Shown here: positions 14,498 to 29,600 of the stretch, piece by piece | How the letters are laid out: every line of letters starts with the position of its first letter | Position numbering within the stretch: position 1 is the first letter of the stretch | Assembly: GCA_031769625.1 (NCBI GenBank) | Contig: JAUIMM010000739.1 | Span: 1,677,501 to 1,741,500 of the forward strand | Source: Taudactylus pleione | Lineage: Eukaryota > Chordata > Amphibia > Anura > Myobatrachidae | Length of the DNA: 64,000 nucleotides | Reading direction: 5' to 3' | Notes under the pieces: generated by a model | What the model was told of the DNA's origin: nothing | Database searches by the model: none | The model's input: only the letters and a program-made list of their open reading frames with translations | Program-made: the position numbers and the translations under genes

Positions 14498-17400
14498 GCT
14501 GTGCACACTCCTACAATAGTATATTCCGTTCTAGTGTATGTGGAGTTGTATAGCTTGTTGTATAGCTGTGCACACTCCTACAATAGTATATTCCATCCTG
14601 CTGTATGTGGAGTTGTATAGCTTGTTGTATAGCTGTGCACACTCCTACAATAGTATATTCCATCCTGCTGTATGTGGAGTTGTATAGCTTGTTGTATAGC
14701 TGTGCACACTCCTACAATAGTATATTCCGTTCTAGTGTATGTGGAGTTGTATAGCTTGTTGTATAGCTGTGCACACTCCTACAATAGTATATTCCGTTCT
14801 AGTGTATGTGGAGTTGTATAGCTTGTTGTATAGTTGTGCACACTCCTACAATAGTATATTCCGTTCTGCTGTATGTGGAGTTGTATAGCTTGTTGTATAG
14901 CTGCGCACACTCCTACAATAGTATATTCCATCCTGCTGTATGTGGAGTTGTATAGCTTGTTGTATAGCTGCGCACACTCCTACAATAGTATATTCCGTTC
15001 TGCTGTATGTGGAGTTGTATAGCTGTGCACACTCCTACAATAGTATATTCCGTTCTAGTGTATGTGGAGTTGTATAGCTTGTTGTATAGCTGTGCACACT
15101 CCTACAATAGTATATTCCGTTCTGCTGTATGTGGAGTTGTATAGCTTGTTGTATAGCTGCGCACACTCCTACAATAGTATATTCCATCCTGCTGTATGTG
15201 GAGTTGTATAGCTTGTTGTATAGCTGTGCACACTCCTACAATAGTATATTCCGTTCTGCTGTATGAGGAGTTGTATAGCTTGTTGTATAGCTGTGCACAC
15301 TCCTACAATAGTATATTCTGTTCTGCTGTATGAGGAGTTGTATAGCTTGTTGTATAGCTGCGCACACTCCTACAATAGTATATTCCGTTCTGCTGTATGT
15401 GGAGTTGTATAGCTTGTTGTATAGCTGCGCACACTCCTACAATAGTATATTCCGTTCTGCTGTATGTGGAGTTGTATAGCTTGTTGTATAGCTGCGCACA
15501 CTCCTACAATAGTATATTCCGTTCTGCTGTATGTGGAGTTGTATAGCTTGTTGTATAGCTGCGCACACTCCTACAATAGTATATTCCATCCTGCTGTATG
15601 TGGAGTTGTATAGCTTGTTGTATAGCTGTGCACACTCCTACAATAGTATATTCCATCCTGCTGTATGTGGAGTTGTATAGCTTGTTGTATAGCTGTGCAC
15701 ACTCCTACAATAGTATATTCCATCCTGCTGTATGTGGAGTTGTATAGCTTGTTGTATAGCTGCGCACACTCCTACAATAGTATATTCCGTTCTGCTGTAT
15801 GTGGAGTTGTATAGCTTGTTGTATAGCTGCGCACACTCCTACAATAGTATATTCCGTTCTGCTGTATGTGGAGTTGTATAGCTTGTTGTATAGCTGTGCA
15901 CACTCCTACAATAGTATATTCCATCCTGCTGTATGTGGAGTTGTATAGCTTGTTGTATAGCTGCGCACACTCCTACAATAGTATATTCCGTTCTGCTGTA
16001 TGTGGAGTTGTATAGCTTGTTGTATAGCTGTGCACACTCCTACAATAGTATATTCCATCCTGCTGTATGTGGAGTTGTATAGCTGTGCACACTCCTACAA
16101 TAGTATATTCCGTTCTAGTGTATGTGGAGTTGTATAGCTTGTTGTATAGCTGTGCACACTCCTACAATAGTATATTCCATCCTGCTGTATGTGGAGTTGT
16201 ATAGCTTGTTGTATAGCTGTGCACACTCCTACAATAGTATATTCCATCCTGCTGTATGTGGAGTTGTATAGCTTGTTGTATAGCTGTGCACACTCCTACA
16301 ATAGTATATTCCGTTCTAGTGTATGTGGAGTTGTATAGCTTGTTGTATAGCTGTGCACACTCCTACAATAGTATATTCCGTTCTAGTGTATGTGGAGTTG
16401 TATAGCTTGTTGTATAGTTGTGCACACTCCTACAATAGTATATTCCGTTCTGCTGTATGTGGAGTTGTATAGCTTGTTGTATAGCTGCGCACACTCCTAC
16501 AATAGTATATTCCATCCTGCTGTATGTGGAGTTGTATAGCTTGTTGTATAGCTGCGCACACTCCTACAATAGTATATTCCGTTCTGCTGTATGTGGAGTT
16601 GTATAGCTGTGCACACTCCTACAATAGTATATTCCGTTCTAGTGTATGTGGAGTTGTATAGCTTGTTGTATAGCTGTGCACACTCCTACAATAGTATATT
16701 CCGTTCTGCTGTATGTGGAGTTGTATAGCTTGTTGTATAGCTGCGCACACTCCTACAATAGTATATTCCATCCTGCTGTATGTGGAGTTGTATAGCTTGT
16801 TGTATAGCTGTGCACACTCCTACAATAGTATATTCCGTTCTGCTGTATGAGGAGTTGTATAGCTTGTTGTATAGCTGTGCACACTCCTACAATAGTATAT
16901 TCTGTTCTGCTGTATGAGGAGTTGTATAGCTTGTTGTATAGCTGCGCACACTCCTACAATAGTATATTCCGTTCTGCTGTATGTGGAGTTGTATAGCTTG
17001 TTGTATAGCTGCGCACACTCCTACAATAGTATATTCCGTTCTGCTGTATGTGGAGTTGTATAGCTTGTTGTATAGCTGCGCACACTCCTACAATAGTATA
17101 TTCCGTTCTGCTGTATGTGGAGTTGTATAGCTTGTTGTATAGCTGCGCACACTCCTACAATAGTATATTCCATCCTGCTGTATGTGGAGTTGTATAGCTT
17201 GTTGTATAGCTGTGCACACTCCTACAATAGTATATTCCATCCTGCTGTATGTGGAGTTGTATAGCTTGTTGTATAGCTGTGCACACTCCTACAATAGTAT
17301 ATTCCATCCTGCTGTATGTGGAGTTGTATAGCTTGTTGTATAGCTGCGCACACTCCTACAATAGTATATTCCGTTCTGCTGTATGTGGAGTTGTATAGCT

Positions 17401-17665
17401 TGTTGTATAGCTGCGCACACTCCTACAATAGTATATTCCGTTCTGCTGTATGTGGAGTTGTATAGCTTGTTGTATAGCTGTGCACACTCCTACAATAGTA
17501 TATTCCATCCTGCTGTATGTGGAGTTGTATAGCTTGTTGTATAGCTGCGCACACTCCTACAATAGTATATTCCGTTCTGCTGTATGTGGAGTTGTATAGC
17601 TTGTTGTATAGCTGTGCACACTCCTACAATAGTATATTCCATCCTGCTGTATGTGGAGTTGTATA
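14498..17665. repeat. Two adjacent 1,584-bp higher-order satellite blocks
   Basis: Variant monomers in 14,498-16,081 recur 1,584 bp later in 16,082-17,665. Examples are TAGTTGTGCAC at 14,831 and 16,415, the CCGTTC monomer with TGAGGAG at 15,251 and 16,835, and the TCTGTTC monomer at 15,317 and 16,901. The period equals 22 monomers of 67 bp plus two of 55 bp. The copies are directly adjacent and look nearly identical, which suggests recent unequal exchange or an assembly duplication. Confidence 0.8.
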
Positions 17666-20600
17666 GCTTGTTGTATAGCTGTGCACACTCCTACAATAGT
17701 ATATTCCATCCTGCTGTATGAGGAGTTGTATAGCTTGTTGTATAGCTGTGCACACTCCTACAATAGTATATTCCATCCTGCTGTATGTGGAGTTGTATAG
17801 CTTGTTGTATAGCTGTGCACACTCCTACAATAGTATATTCCATCCTGCTGTATGTGGAGTTGTATAGCTTGTTGTATAGCTGTGCACACTCCTACAATAG
17901 TATATTCCATCCTGCTGTATGTGGAGTTGTATAGCTTGTTGTATAGCTGCGCACACTCCTACAATAGTATATTCCGTTCTGCTGTATGTGGAGTTGTATA
18001 GCTTGTTGTATAGCTGCGCACACTCCTACAATAGTATATTCCGTTCTGCTGTATGTGGAGTTGTATAGCTTGTTGTATAGCTGTGCACACTCCTACAATA
18101 GTATATTCCATCCTGCTGTATGTGGAGTTGTATAGCTTGTTGTATAGCTGTGCACACTCCTACAATAGTATATTCCGTTCTGCTGTATGTGGAGTTGTAT
18201 AGCTTGTTGTATAGCTGTGCACACTCCTACAATAGTATATTCCATTCTGCTGTATGTGGAGTTGTATAGCTTGTTGTATAGCTGCGCACACTCCTACAAT
18301 AGTATATTCCATCCTGCTGTATGTGGAGTTGTATAGCTTGTTGTATAGCTGTGCACACTCCTACAATAGTATATTCCGTTCTGCTGTATGTGGAGTTGTA
18401 TAGCTGTGCACACTCCTACAATAGTATATTCCGTTCTAGTGTATGTGGAGTTGTATAGCTGTGCACACTCCTACAATAGTATATTCCGTTCTAGTGTATG
18501 TGGAGTTGTATAGCTTGTTGTATAGCTGTGCACACTCTTACAATAGTATATTCCGTTCTGCTGTATGTGGAGTTGTATAGCTTGTTGTATAGCTGCGCAC
18601 ACTCCTACAATAGTATATTCCATCCTGCTGTATGTGGGGTTGTATAGCTTGTTGTATAGCTGTGCACACTCCTACAATAGTATATTCCATCCTGCTGTAT
18701 GTGGAGTTGTATAGCTTGTTGTATAGCTGCGCACACTCCTACAATAGTATATTCCATCCTTCTGTATTTGGATTTGTATAGCTTGTTGTATAGCTGCGCA
18801 CACTCCTACAATAGTATATTCCGTCCTGCTGTATGTGGAGTTGTATAGCTTGTTGTATAGCTGCGCACACTCCTACAATAGTATATTCCATCCTTCTGTA
18901 TTTGGATTTGTATAGCTTGTTGTATAGCTGTGCACACTCCTACAATAGTATATTCCGTTCTGCTGTATGTGGAGTTGTATAGCTTGTTGTATAGCTGTGC
19001 ACACTCCTACAATAGTATATTCCGTTCTGCTGTATGTGGAGTTGTATAGCTTGTTGTATAGCTGCGCACACTCCTACAATAGTATATTCCGTTCTAGTGT
19101 ATGTGGAGTTGTATAGCTTGTTGTATAGCTGTGCACACTCCTACAATAGTATATTCCGTTCTGCTGTATGTGGAGTTGTATAGCTTGTTGTATAGCTGTG
19201 CACACTCCTACAATAGTATATTCCATCCTGCTGTATGTGGAGTTGTATAGCTTGTTGTATAGCTGTGCACACTCCTACAATAGTATATTCCATCCTGCTG
19301 TATTTGGATTTGTATAGCTTGTTGTATAGCTGCGCACACTCCTACAATAGTATATTCCATCCTGCTGTATGTGGGGTTGTATAGCTTGTTGTATAGCTGT
19401 GCACACTCCTACAATAGTATATTCCATCCTGCTGTATGTGGAGTTGTATAGCTTGTTGTATAGCTGTGCACACTCCTACAATAGTATATTCCATCCTGCT
19501 GTATGTGGAGTTGTATAGCTTGTTGTATAGCTGTGCACACTCCTACAATAGTATATTCCATCCTGCTGTATGTGGAGTTGTATAGCTTGTTGTATAGCTG
19601 TGCACACTCCTACAATAGTATATTCCGTTCTGCTGTATGTGGAGTTGTATAGCTTGTTGTATAGCTGTGCACACTCCTACAATAGTATATTCCGTTCTGC
19701 TGTATGTGGAGTTGTATAGCTTGTTGTATAGCTGTGCACACTCCTACAATAGTATATTCCGTTCTGCTGTATGTGGAGTTGTATAACTTGTTGTATAGCT
19801 GTGCACACTCCTACAATAGTATATTCTGTTCTGCTGTATGTGGAGTTGTATAGCTTGTTGTATAGCTGCGCACACTCCTACAATAGTATATTCCATCCTG
19901 CTGTATGTGGAGTTGTATAGCTTGTTGTATAGCTGTGCACACTCCTACAATAGTATATTCCGTTCTAGTGTATGTGGAGTTGTATAGCTTGTTGTATAGC
20001 TGTGCACACTCCTACAATAGTATATTCCGTTCTGCTGTATGTGGAGTTGTATAGCTGTGCACACTCCTACAATAGTATATTCCGTTCTAGTGTATGTGGA
20101 GTTGTATAGCTTGTTGTATAGCTGCGCACACTCCTACAATAGTATATTCCGTTCTGCTGTATGTGGAGTTGTATAACTTGTTGTATAGCTGTGCACACTC
20201 CTACAATAGTATATTCTGTTCTGCTGTATGTGGAGTTGTATAGCTTGTTGTATAGCTGCGCACACTCCTACAATAGTATATTCCATCCTGCTGTATGTGG
20301 AGTTGTATAGCTTGTTGTATAGCTGCGCACACTCCTACAATAGTATATTCCATCCTGCTGTATGTGGAGTTGTATAGCTTGTTGTATAGCTGTGCACACT
20401 CCTACAATAGTATATTCCATTCTGCTGTATGTGGAGTTGTATAGCTTGTTGTATAGCTGCGCACACTCCTACAATAGTATATTCCGTTCTGCTGTATGTG
20501 GAGTTGTATAGCTGTGCACACTCCTACAATAGTATATTCCGTTCTAGTGTATGTGGAGTTGTATAGCTTGTTGTATAGCTGTGCACACTCCTACAATAGT

Positions 20601-23600
20601 ATATTCCATCCTGCTGTATGTGGAGTTGTATAGCTTGTTGTATAGCTGTGCACACTCCTACAATAGTATATTCCATCCTGCTGTATGTGGAGTTGTATAG
20701 CTTGTTGTATAGCTGTGCACACTCCTACAATAGTATATTCCGTTCTAGTGTATGTGGAGTTGTATAGCTTGTTGTATAGCTGTGCACACTCCTACAATAG
20801 TATATTCCGTTCTAGTGTATGTGGAGTTGTATAGCTTGTTGTATAGTTGTGCACACTCCTACAATAGTATATTCCGTTCTGCTGTATGTGGAGTTGTATA
20901 GCTTGTTGTATAGCTGCGCACACTCCTACAATAGTATATTCCATCCTGCTGTATGTGGAGTTGTATAGCTTGTTGTATAGCTGCGCACACTCCTACAATA
21001 GTATATTCCATCCTGCTGTATGTGGAGTTGTATAGCTTGTTGTATAGCTGCGCACACTCCTACAATAGTATATTCCGTTCTGCTGTATGTGGAGTTGTAT
21101 TGCTTGTTGTATAGCTGTGCACACTCCTACAATAGTATATTCCATCCTGCTGTATGTGGAGTTGTATAGCTTGTTGTATAGCTGCGCACACTCCTACAAT
21201 AGTATATTCCGTTCTGCTGTATGTGGAGTTGTATAGCTTGTTGTATAACTGTGCACACTCCTACAATAGTATATTCCGTTCTGCTGTATGTGGAGTTGTA
21301 TAGCTTGTTGTATAGCTGTGCACACTCCTACAATAGTATATTCCGTTCTAGTGTATGTGGAGTTGTATAGCTTGTTGTATAGCTGTGCACACTCCTACAA
21401 TAGTATATTCCGTTCTAGTGTATGTGGAGTTGTATAGCTTGTTGTATAGTTGTGCACACTCCTACAATAGTATATTCCGTTCTGCTGTATGTGGAGTTGT
21501 ATAGCTTGTTGTATAGCTGTGCACACTCCTACAATAGTATATTCCATCCTGCTGTATGTGGAGTTGTATAGCTTGTTGTATAGCTGCGCACACTCCTACA
21601 ATAGTATATTCCATCCTGCTGTATGTGGAGTTGTATAGCTTGTTGTATAGCTGCGCACACTCCTACAATAGTATATTCCGTTCTGCTGTATGTGGAGTTG
21701 TATAGCTTGTTGTATAGCTGTGCACACTCCTACAATAGTATATTCCATCCTGCTGTATGTGGAGTTGTATAGCTTGTTGTATAGCTGCGCACACTCCTAC
21801 AATAGTATATTCCGTTCTGCTGTATGTGGAGTTGTATAGCTTGTTGTATAGCTGTGCACACTCCTACAATAGTATATTCCGTTCTGCTGTATGTGGAGTT
21901 GTATAGCTTGTTGTATAGCTGCGCACACTCCTACAATAGTATATTCCGTTCTGCTGTATGTGGAGTTGTATAGCTTGTTGTATAGCTGTGCACACTCCTA
22001 CAATAGTATATTCCATCCTGCTGTATGTGGAGTTGTATAGCTTGTTGTATAGCTGCGCACACTCCTACAATAGTATATTCCATCCTGCTGTATGTGGAGT
22101 TGTATAGCTTGTTGTATAGCTGCGCACACTCCTACAATAGTATATTCCATCCTGCTGTATGTGGAGTTGTATAGCTTGTTGTATAGCTGTGCACACTCCT
22201 ACAATAGTATATTCCATCCTGCTGTATGAGGAGTTGTATAGCTTGTTGTATAGCTGTGCACACTCCTACAATAGTATATTCCGTTCTGCTGTATGTGGAG
22301 TTGTATAGCTTGTTGTATAGCTGCGCACACTCCTACAATAGTATATTCCATCCTGCTGTATGTGGAGTTGTATAGCTTGTTGTATAGCTGCGCACACTCC
22401 TACAATAGTATATTCCGTCCTGCTGTATGTGGAGTTGTATAGCTTGTTGTATAGCTGTGCACACTCCTACAATAGTATATTCCATCCTGCTGTATGTGGA
22501 GTTGTATAGCTTGTTGTATAGCTGTGCACACTCCTACAATAGTATATTCCATCCTGCTGTATGTGGAGTTGTATAGCTTGTTGTATAGCTGTGCACACTC
22601 CTACAATAGTATATTCCATCCTGCTGTATGAGGAGTTGTATAGCTTGTTGTATAGCTGTGCACACTCCTACAATAGTATATTCCATCCTGCTGTATGTGG
22701 AGTTGTATAGCTTGTTGTATAGCTGTGTACACTCCTACAATAGTATATTCCATCCTGCTGTATGTGGAGTTGTATAGCTTGTTGTATAGCTGTGCACACT
22801 CCTACAATAGTATATTCCATCCTGCTGTATGTGGAGTTGTATAGCTTGTTGTATAGCTGTGCACACTCCTACAATAGTATATTCCATCCTGCTGTATGTG
22901 GAGTTGTATAGCTTGTTGTATAGCTGTGCACACTCCTACAATAGTATATTCCATCCTGCTGTATGTGGAGTTGTATAGCTTGTTGTATAGCTGCGCACAC
23001 TCCTACAATAGTATATTCCGTTCTGCTGTATGTGGAGTTGTTTAGCTTGTTGTATAGCTGCGCACACTCCTACAATAGTATATTCCGTTCTGCTGTATGT
23101 GGAGTTGTATAGCTTGTTGTATAGCTGTGCACACTCCTACAATAGTATATTCCATCCTGCTGTATGTGGAGTTGTATAGCTTGTTGTATAGCTGCGCACA
23201 CTCCTACAATAGTATATTCCGTTCTGCTGTATGTGGAGTTGTATAGCTTGTTGTATAGCTGTGCACACTCCTACAATAGTATATTCCATCCTGCTGTATG
23301 TGGAGTTGTATAGCTTGTTGTATAGCTGTGCACACTCCTACAATAGTATATTCCATCCTGCTGTATGAGGAGTTGTATAGCTTGTTGTATAGCTGTGCAC
23401 ACTCCTACAATAGTATATTCCATCCTGCTGTATGTGGAGTTGTATAGCTTGTTGTATAGCTGTGCACACTCCTACAATAGTATATTCCATCCTGCTGTAT
23501 GTGGAGTTGTATAGCTTGTTGTATAGCTGCGCACACTCCTACAATAGTATATTCCATCCTGCTGTATGTGGAGTTGTATAGCTTGTTGTATAGCTGCGCA

Positions 23601-26600
23601 CACTCCTACAATAGTATATTCCATCCTGCTGTATGTGGAGTTGTATAGCTTGTTGTATAGCTGTGCACACTCCTACAATAGTATATTCCATCCTGCTGTA
23701 TGTGGAGTTGTATAGCTTGTTGTATAGCTGTGCACACTCCTACAATAGTATATTCCATCCTGCTGTATGTGGAGTTGTATAGCTTGTTGTATAGCTGTGC
23801 ACACTCCTACAATAGTATATTCCATCCTGCTGTATGTGGAGTTGTATAGCTTGTTGTATAGCTGCGCACACTCCTACAATAGTATATTCCATCCTGCTGT
23901 ATGTGGAGTTGTATAGCTTGTTGTATAGCTGTGTACACTCCTACAATAGTATATTCCGTTCTGCTGTATGTGGAGTTGTATAGCTTGTTGTATAGCTGCG
24001 CACACTCCTACAATAGTATATTCCGTTCTGCTGTATGTGGAGTTGTATAGCTGTGCACACTCCTACAATAGTATATTCCGTTCTAGTGTATGTGGAGTTG
24101 TATAGCTGTGCACACTCCTACAATAGTATATTCCGTTCTAGTGTATGTGGAGTTGTATAGCTTGTTGTATAGCTGTGCACACTCTTACAATAGTATATTC
24201 CGTTCTGCTGTATGTGGAGTTGTATAGCTTGTTGTATAGCTGCGCACACTCCTACAATAGTATATTCCATCCTGCTGTATGTGGGGTTGTATAGCTTGTT
24301 GTATAGCTGTGCACACTCCTACAATAGTATATTCCATCCTGCTGTATGTGGAGTTGTATAGCTTGTTGTATAGCTGCGCACACTCCTACAATAGTATATT
24401 CCGTTCTGCTGTATGTGGAGTTGTATAGCTTGTTGTATAGCTGTGCACACTCCTACAATAGTATATTCCATCCTGCTGTATGTGGAGTTGTATAGCTTGT
24501 TGTATAGCTGTGCACACTCCTACAATAGTATATTCCATCCTGCTGTATGTGGAGTTGTATAGCTTGTTGTATAGCTGCGCACACTCCTACAATAGTATAT
24601 TCCATCCTTCTGTATTTGGATTTGTATAGCTTGTTGTATAGCTGCGCACACTCCTACAATAGTATATTCCATCCTGCTGTATTTGGATTTGTATAGCTTG
24701 TTGTATAGCTGCGCACACTCCTACAATAGTATATTCCATCCTGCTGTATGTGGAGTTGTATAGCTTGTTGTATAGCTGTGCACACTCCTACAATAGTATA
24801 TTCCATCCTGCTGTATGTGGAGTTGTATAGCTTGTTGTATAGCTGCGCACACTCCTACAATAGTATATTCCATCCTGCTGTATGTGGAGTTGTATAGCTT
24901 GTTGTATAGCTGTGCACACTCCAACAATAGTATATTCCGTTCTGCTGTATGTGGAGTTGTATAGCTTGTTGTATAGCTGTGCACACTCCTACAATAGTAT
25001 ATTCCGTTCTGCTGTATGTGGAGTTGTATAGCTTGTTGTATAGCTGTGCACACTCCTACAATAGTATATTCTGTTCTGCTGTATGAGGAGTTGTATAGCT
25101 TGTTGTATAGCTGTGCACACTCCTACAATAGTATATTCCATCCTGCTGTATGTGGAGTTGTATAGCTTGTTGTATAGCTGTGCACACTCCTACAATAGTA
25201 TATTCCATCCTGCTGTATGTGGAGTTGTATAGCTTGTTGTATAGCTGTGCACACTCCTACAATAGTATATTCCGTTCTGCTGTATGTGGAGTTGTATAGC
25301 TTGTTGTATAGCTGCGCACACTCCTACAATAGTATATTCCGTTCTGCTGTATGTGGAGTTGTATAGCTTGTTGTATAGCTGTGTACACTCCTACAATAGT
25401 ATATTCCATCCTGCTGTATGTGGAGTTGTATAGCTTGTTGTATAGCTGTGCACACTCCTACAATAGTATATTCCGTCCTGCTGTATGTGGAGTTGTATAG
25501 CTTGTTGTATAGCTGTGCACACTCCTACAATAGTATATTCCGTCCTGCTGTATGTGGAGTTGTATAGCTTGTTGTATAGCTGTGCACACTCCTACAATAG
25601 TATATTCCGTCCTGCTGTATGTGGAGTTGTATAGCTTGTTGTATAGCTGTGCACACTCCTACAATAGTATATTCCGTCCTGCTGTATGTGGAGTTGTATA
25701 GCTTGTTGTATAGCTGTGCACACTCCTACAATAGTATATTCCATCCTGCTGTATGTGGAGTTGTATAGCTTGTTGTATAGCTGTGCACACTCCTACAATA
25801 GTATATTCCGTTCTGCTGTATGTGGAGTTGTATAGCTTGTTGTATAGCTGTGCACACTCCTACAATAGTATATTCCATCCTGCTGTATGTGGAGTTGTAT
25901 AGCTTGTTGTATAGCTGTGCACACTCCTACAATAGTATATTCCGTCCTGCTGTATGTGGAGTTGTATAGCTTGTTGTATAGCTGTGCACACTCCTACAAT
26001 AGTATATTCCGTCCTGCTGTATGTGGAGTTGTATAGCTTGTTGTATAGCTGTGCACACTCCTACAATAGTATATTCCGTCCTGCTGTATGTGGAGTTGTA
26101 TAGCTTGTTGTATAGCTGTGCACACTCCTACAATAGTATATTCCGTCCTGCTGTATGTGGAGTTGTATAGCTTGTTGTATAGCTGTGCACACTCCTACAA
26201 TAGTATATTCCATCCTGCTGTATGAGGAGTTGTATAGCTTGTTGTATAGCTGTGCACACTCCTACAATAGTATATTCCGTTCTGCTGTATGTGGAGTTGT
26301 ATAGCTTGTTGTATAGCTGTGCACACTCCTACAATAGTATATTCCGTTCTGCTGTATGTGGAGTTGTATAGCTTGTTGTATAGCTGTGCACACTCCTACA
26401 ATAGTATATTCCATCCTGCTGTATGTGGAGTTGTATAGCTTGTTGTATAGCTGTGCACACTCCTACAATAGTATATTCCGTCCTGCTGTATGTGGAGTTG
26501 TATAGCTTGTTGTATAGCTGTGCACACTCCTACAATAGTATATTCCGTCCTGCTGTATGTGGAGTTGTATAGCTTGTTGTATAGCTGTGCACACTCCTAC

Positions 26601-29600
26601 AATAGTATATTCCATCCTGCTGTATGTGGAGTTGTATAGCTTGTTGTATAGCTGCGCACACTCCTACAATAGTATATTCCATCCTGCTGTATGTGGAGTT
26701 GTATAGCTTGTTGTATAGCTGTGCACACTCCTACAATAGTATATTCCGTTCTGCTGTATGTGGAGTTGTATAGCTTGTTGTATAGCTGTGCACACTCCTA
26801 CAATAGTATATTCCATCCTGCTGTATGTGGAGTTGTATAGCTTGTTGTATAGCTGCGCACACTCCTACAATAGTATATTCCATCCTGCTGTATGTGGAGT
26901 TGTATAGCTTGTTGTATAGCTGTGCACACTCCTACAATAGTATATTCCATCCTGCTGTATGTGGAGTTGTATAGCTTGTTGTATAGCTGCGCACACTCCT
27001 ACAATAGTATATTCCATCCTGCTGTATGTGGAGTTGTATTGCTTGTTGTATAGCTGCGCACACTCCTACAATAGTATATTCCATCCTGCTGTATGTGGAG
27101 TTGTATTGCTTGTTGTATAGCTGCGCACACTCCTACAATAGTATATTCCGTTCTGCTGTATGTGGAGTTGTATAGCTTGTTGTATAGCTGTGCACACTCC
27201 TACAATAGTATATTCCATCCTGCTGTATGTGGAGTTGTATAGCTTGTTGTATAGCTGTGCACACTCCTACAATAGTATATTCCATCCTGCTGTATGTGGA
27301 GTTGTATAGCTTGTTGTATAGCTGTGCACACTCCTACAATAGTATATTCCATCCTGCTGTATGTGGAGTTGTATAGCTTGTTGTATAGCTGCGCACACTC
27401 CTACAATAGTATATTCCGTTCTGCTGTATGTGGAGTTGTATAGCTTGTTGTATAGCTGTGCACACTCCTACAATAGTATATTCCATCCTGCTGTATGTGG
27501 AGTTGTATAGCTTGTTGTATAGCTGCGCACACTCCTACAATAGTATATTCCGTTCTGCTGTATGTGGAGTTGTATAGCTTGTTGTATAGCTGTGCACACT
27601 CCTACAATAGTATATTCCATCCTGCTGTATGTGGAGTTGTATAGCTTGTTGTATAGCTGCGCACACTCCTACAATAGTATATTCCGTTCTGCTGTATGTG
27701 GAGTTGTATAGCTTGTTGTATAGCTGTGCACACTCCTACAATAGTATATTCCATCCTGCTGTATGTGGAGTTGTATAGCTTGTTGTATAGCTGTGCACAC
27801 TCCTACAATAGTATATTCCATCCTACTGTATGTGGAGTTGTATAGCTTGTTGTATAGCTGTGCACACTCCTACAATAGTATATTCCATCCTGCTGTATGA
27901 GGAGTTGTATAGCTTGTTGTATAGCTGTGCACACTCCTACAATAGTATATTCCATCCTGCTGTATGTGGAGTTGTATAGCTTGTTGTATAGCTGCGCACA
28001 CTCCTACAATAGTATATTCCATCCTGCTGTATGTGGAGTTGTATAGCTTGTTGTATAGCTGCGCACACTCCTACAATAGTATATTCCATCCTGCTGTATG
28101 TGGAGTTGTATAGCTTGTTGTATAGCTGTGCACACTCCTACAATAGTATATTCCGTCCTGCTGTATGTGGAGTTGTATAGCTTGTTGTATAGCTGTGCAC
28201 ACTCCTACAATAGTATATTCCGTCCTGCTGTATGTGGAGTTGTATAGCTTGTTGTATAGCTGTGCACACTCCTACAATAGTATATTCCGTCCTGCTGTAT
28301 GTGGAGTTGTATAGCTTGTTGTATAGCTGTGCACACTCCTACAATAGTATATTCCGTTCTGCTGTATGTGGAGTTGTATAGCTTGTTGTATAGCTGTGCA
28401 CACTCCTACAATAGTATATTCTGTTCTGCTGTATGAAGAGTTGTATAGCTTGTTGTATAGCTGTGCACACTCCTACAATAGTATATTCCATCCTGCTGTA
28501 TGTGGAGTTGTATAGCTTGTTGTATAGCTGCGCACACTCCTACAATAGTATATTCCATCCTGCTGTATGTGGAGTTGTATAGCTTGTTGTATAGCTGTGC
28601 ACACTCCTACAATAGTATATTCCATCCTGCTGTATGTGGAGTTGTATAGCTTGTTGTATAGCTGCGCACACTCCTACAATAGTATATTCCATCCTGCTGT
28701 ATGAGGAGTTGTATTGCTTGTTGTATAGCTGCGCACACTCCTACAATAGTATATTCCATCCTGCTGTATGTGGAGTTGTATAGCTTGTTGTATAGCTGTG
28801 CACACTCCTACAATAGTATATTCCATCCTGCTGTATGTGGAGTTGTATAGCTTGTTGTATAGCTGCGCACACTCCTACAATAGTATATTCCATCCTGCTG
28901 TATGTGGAGTTGTATAGCTTGTTGTATAGCTGCGCACACTCCTACAATAGTATATTCCGTTCTGCTGTATGTGGAGTTGTATAGCTTGTTGTATAGCTGC
29001 GCACACTCCTACAATAGTATATTCCGTTCTGCTGTATGTGGAGTTGTATAGCTTGTTGTATAGCTGTGCACACTCCTACAATAGTATATTCCATCCTGCT
29101 GTATGTGGAGTTTGTATAGCTTGTTGTATAGCTGCGCACACTCCTACAATAGTATATTCCGTTCTGCTGTATGTGGAGTTGTATAGCTTGTTGTATAGCT
29201 GTGCACACTCCTACAATAGTATATTCCATCCTGCTGTATGTGGAGTTTGTATAGCTTGTTGTATAGCTGTGCACACTCCTACAATAGTATATTCCATCCT
29301 GCTGTATGTGGAGTTGTATAGCTTGTTGTATAGCTGTGCACACTCCTACAATAGTATATTCCATCCTGCTGTATGAGGAGTTGTATAGCTTGTTGTATAG
29401 CTGTGCACACTCCTACAATAGTATATTCCATCCTGCTGTATGTGGAGTTGTATAGCTTGTTGTATAGCTGTGCACACTCCTACAATAGTATATTCCATCC
29501 TGCTGTATGTGGAGTTGTATAGCTTGTTGTATAGCTGCGCACACTCCTACAATAGTATATTCCATCCTGCTGTATGTGGAGTTGTATAGCTTGTTGTATA

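Noticed and set aside
28942..29376. 135-140-codon frames on both strands within the 67-bp satellite
   Set aside because: They exist only because two 68-bp monomers with an extra T shift the frame past stops; the product is translated satellite.
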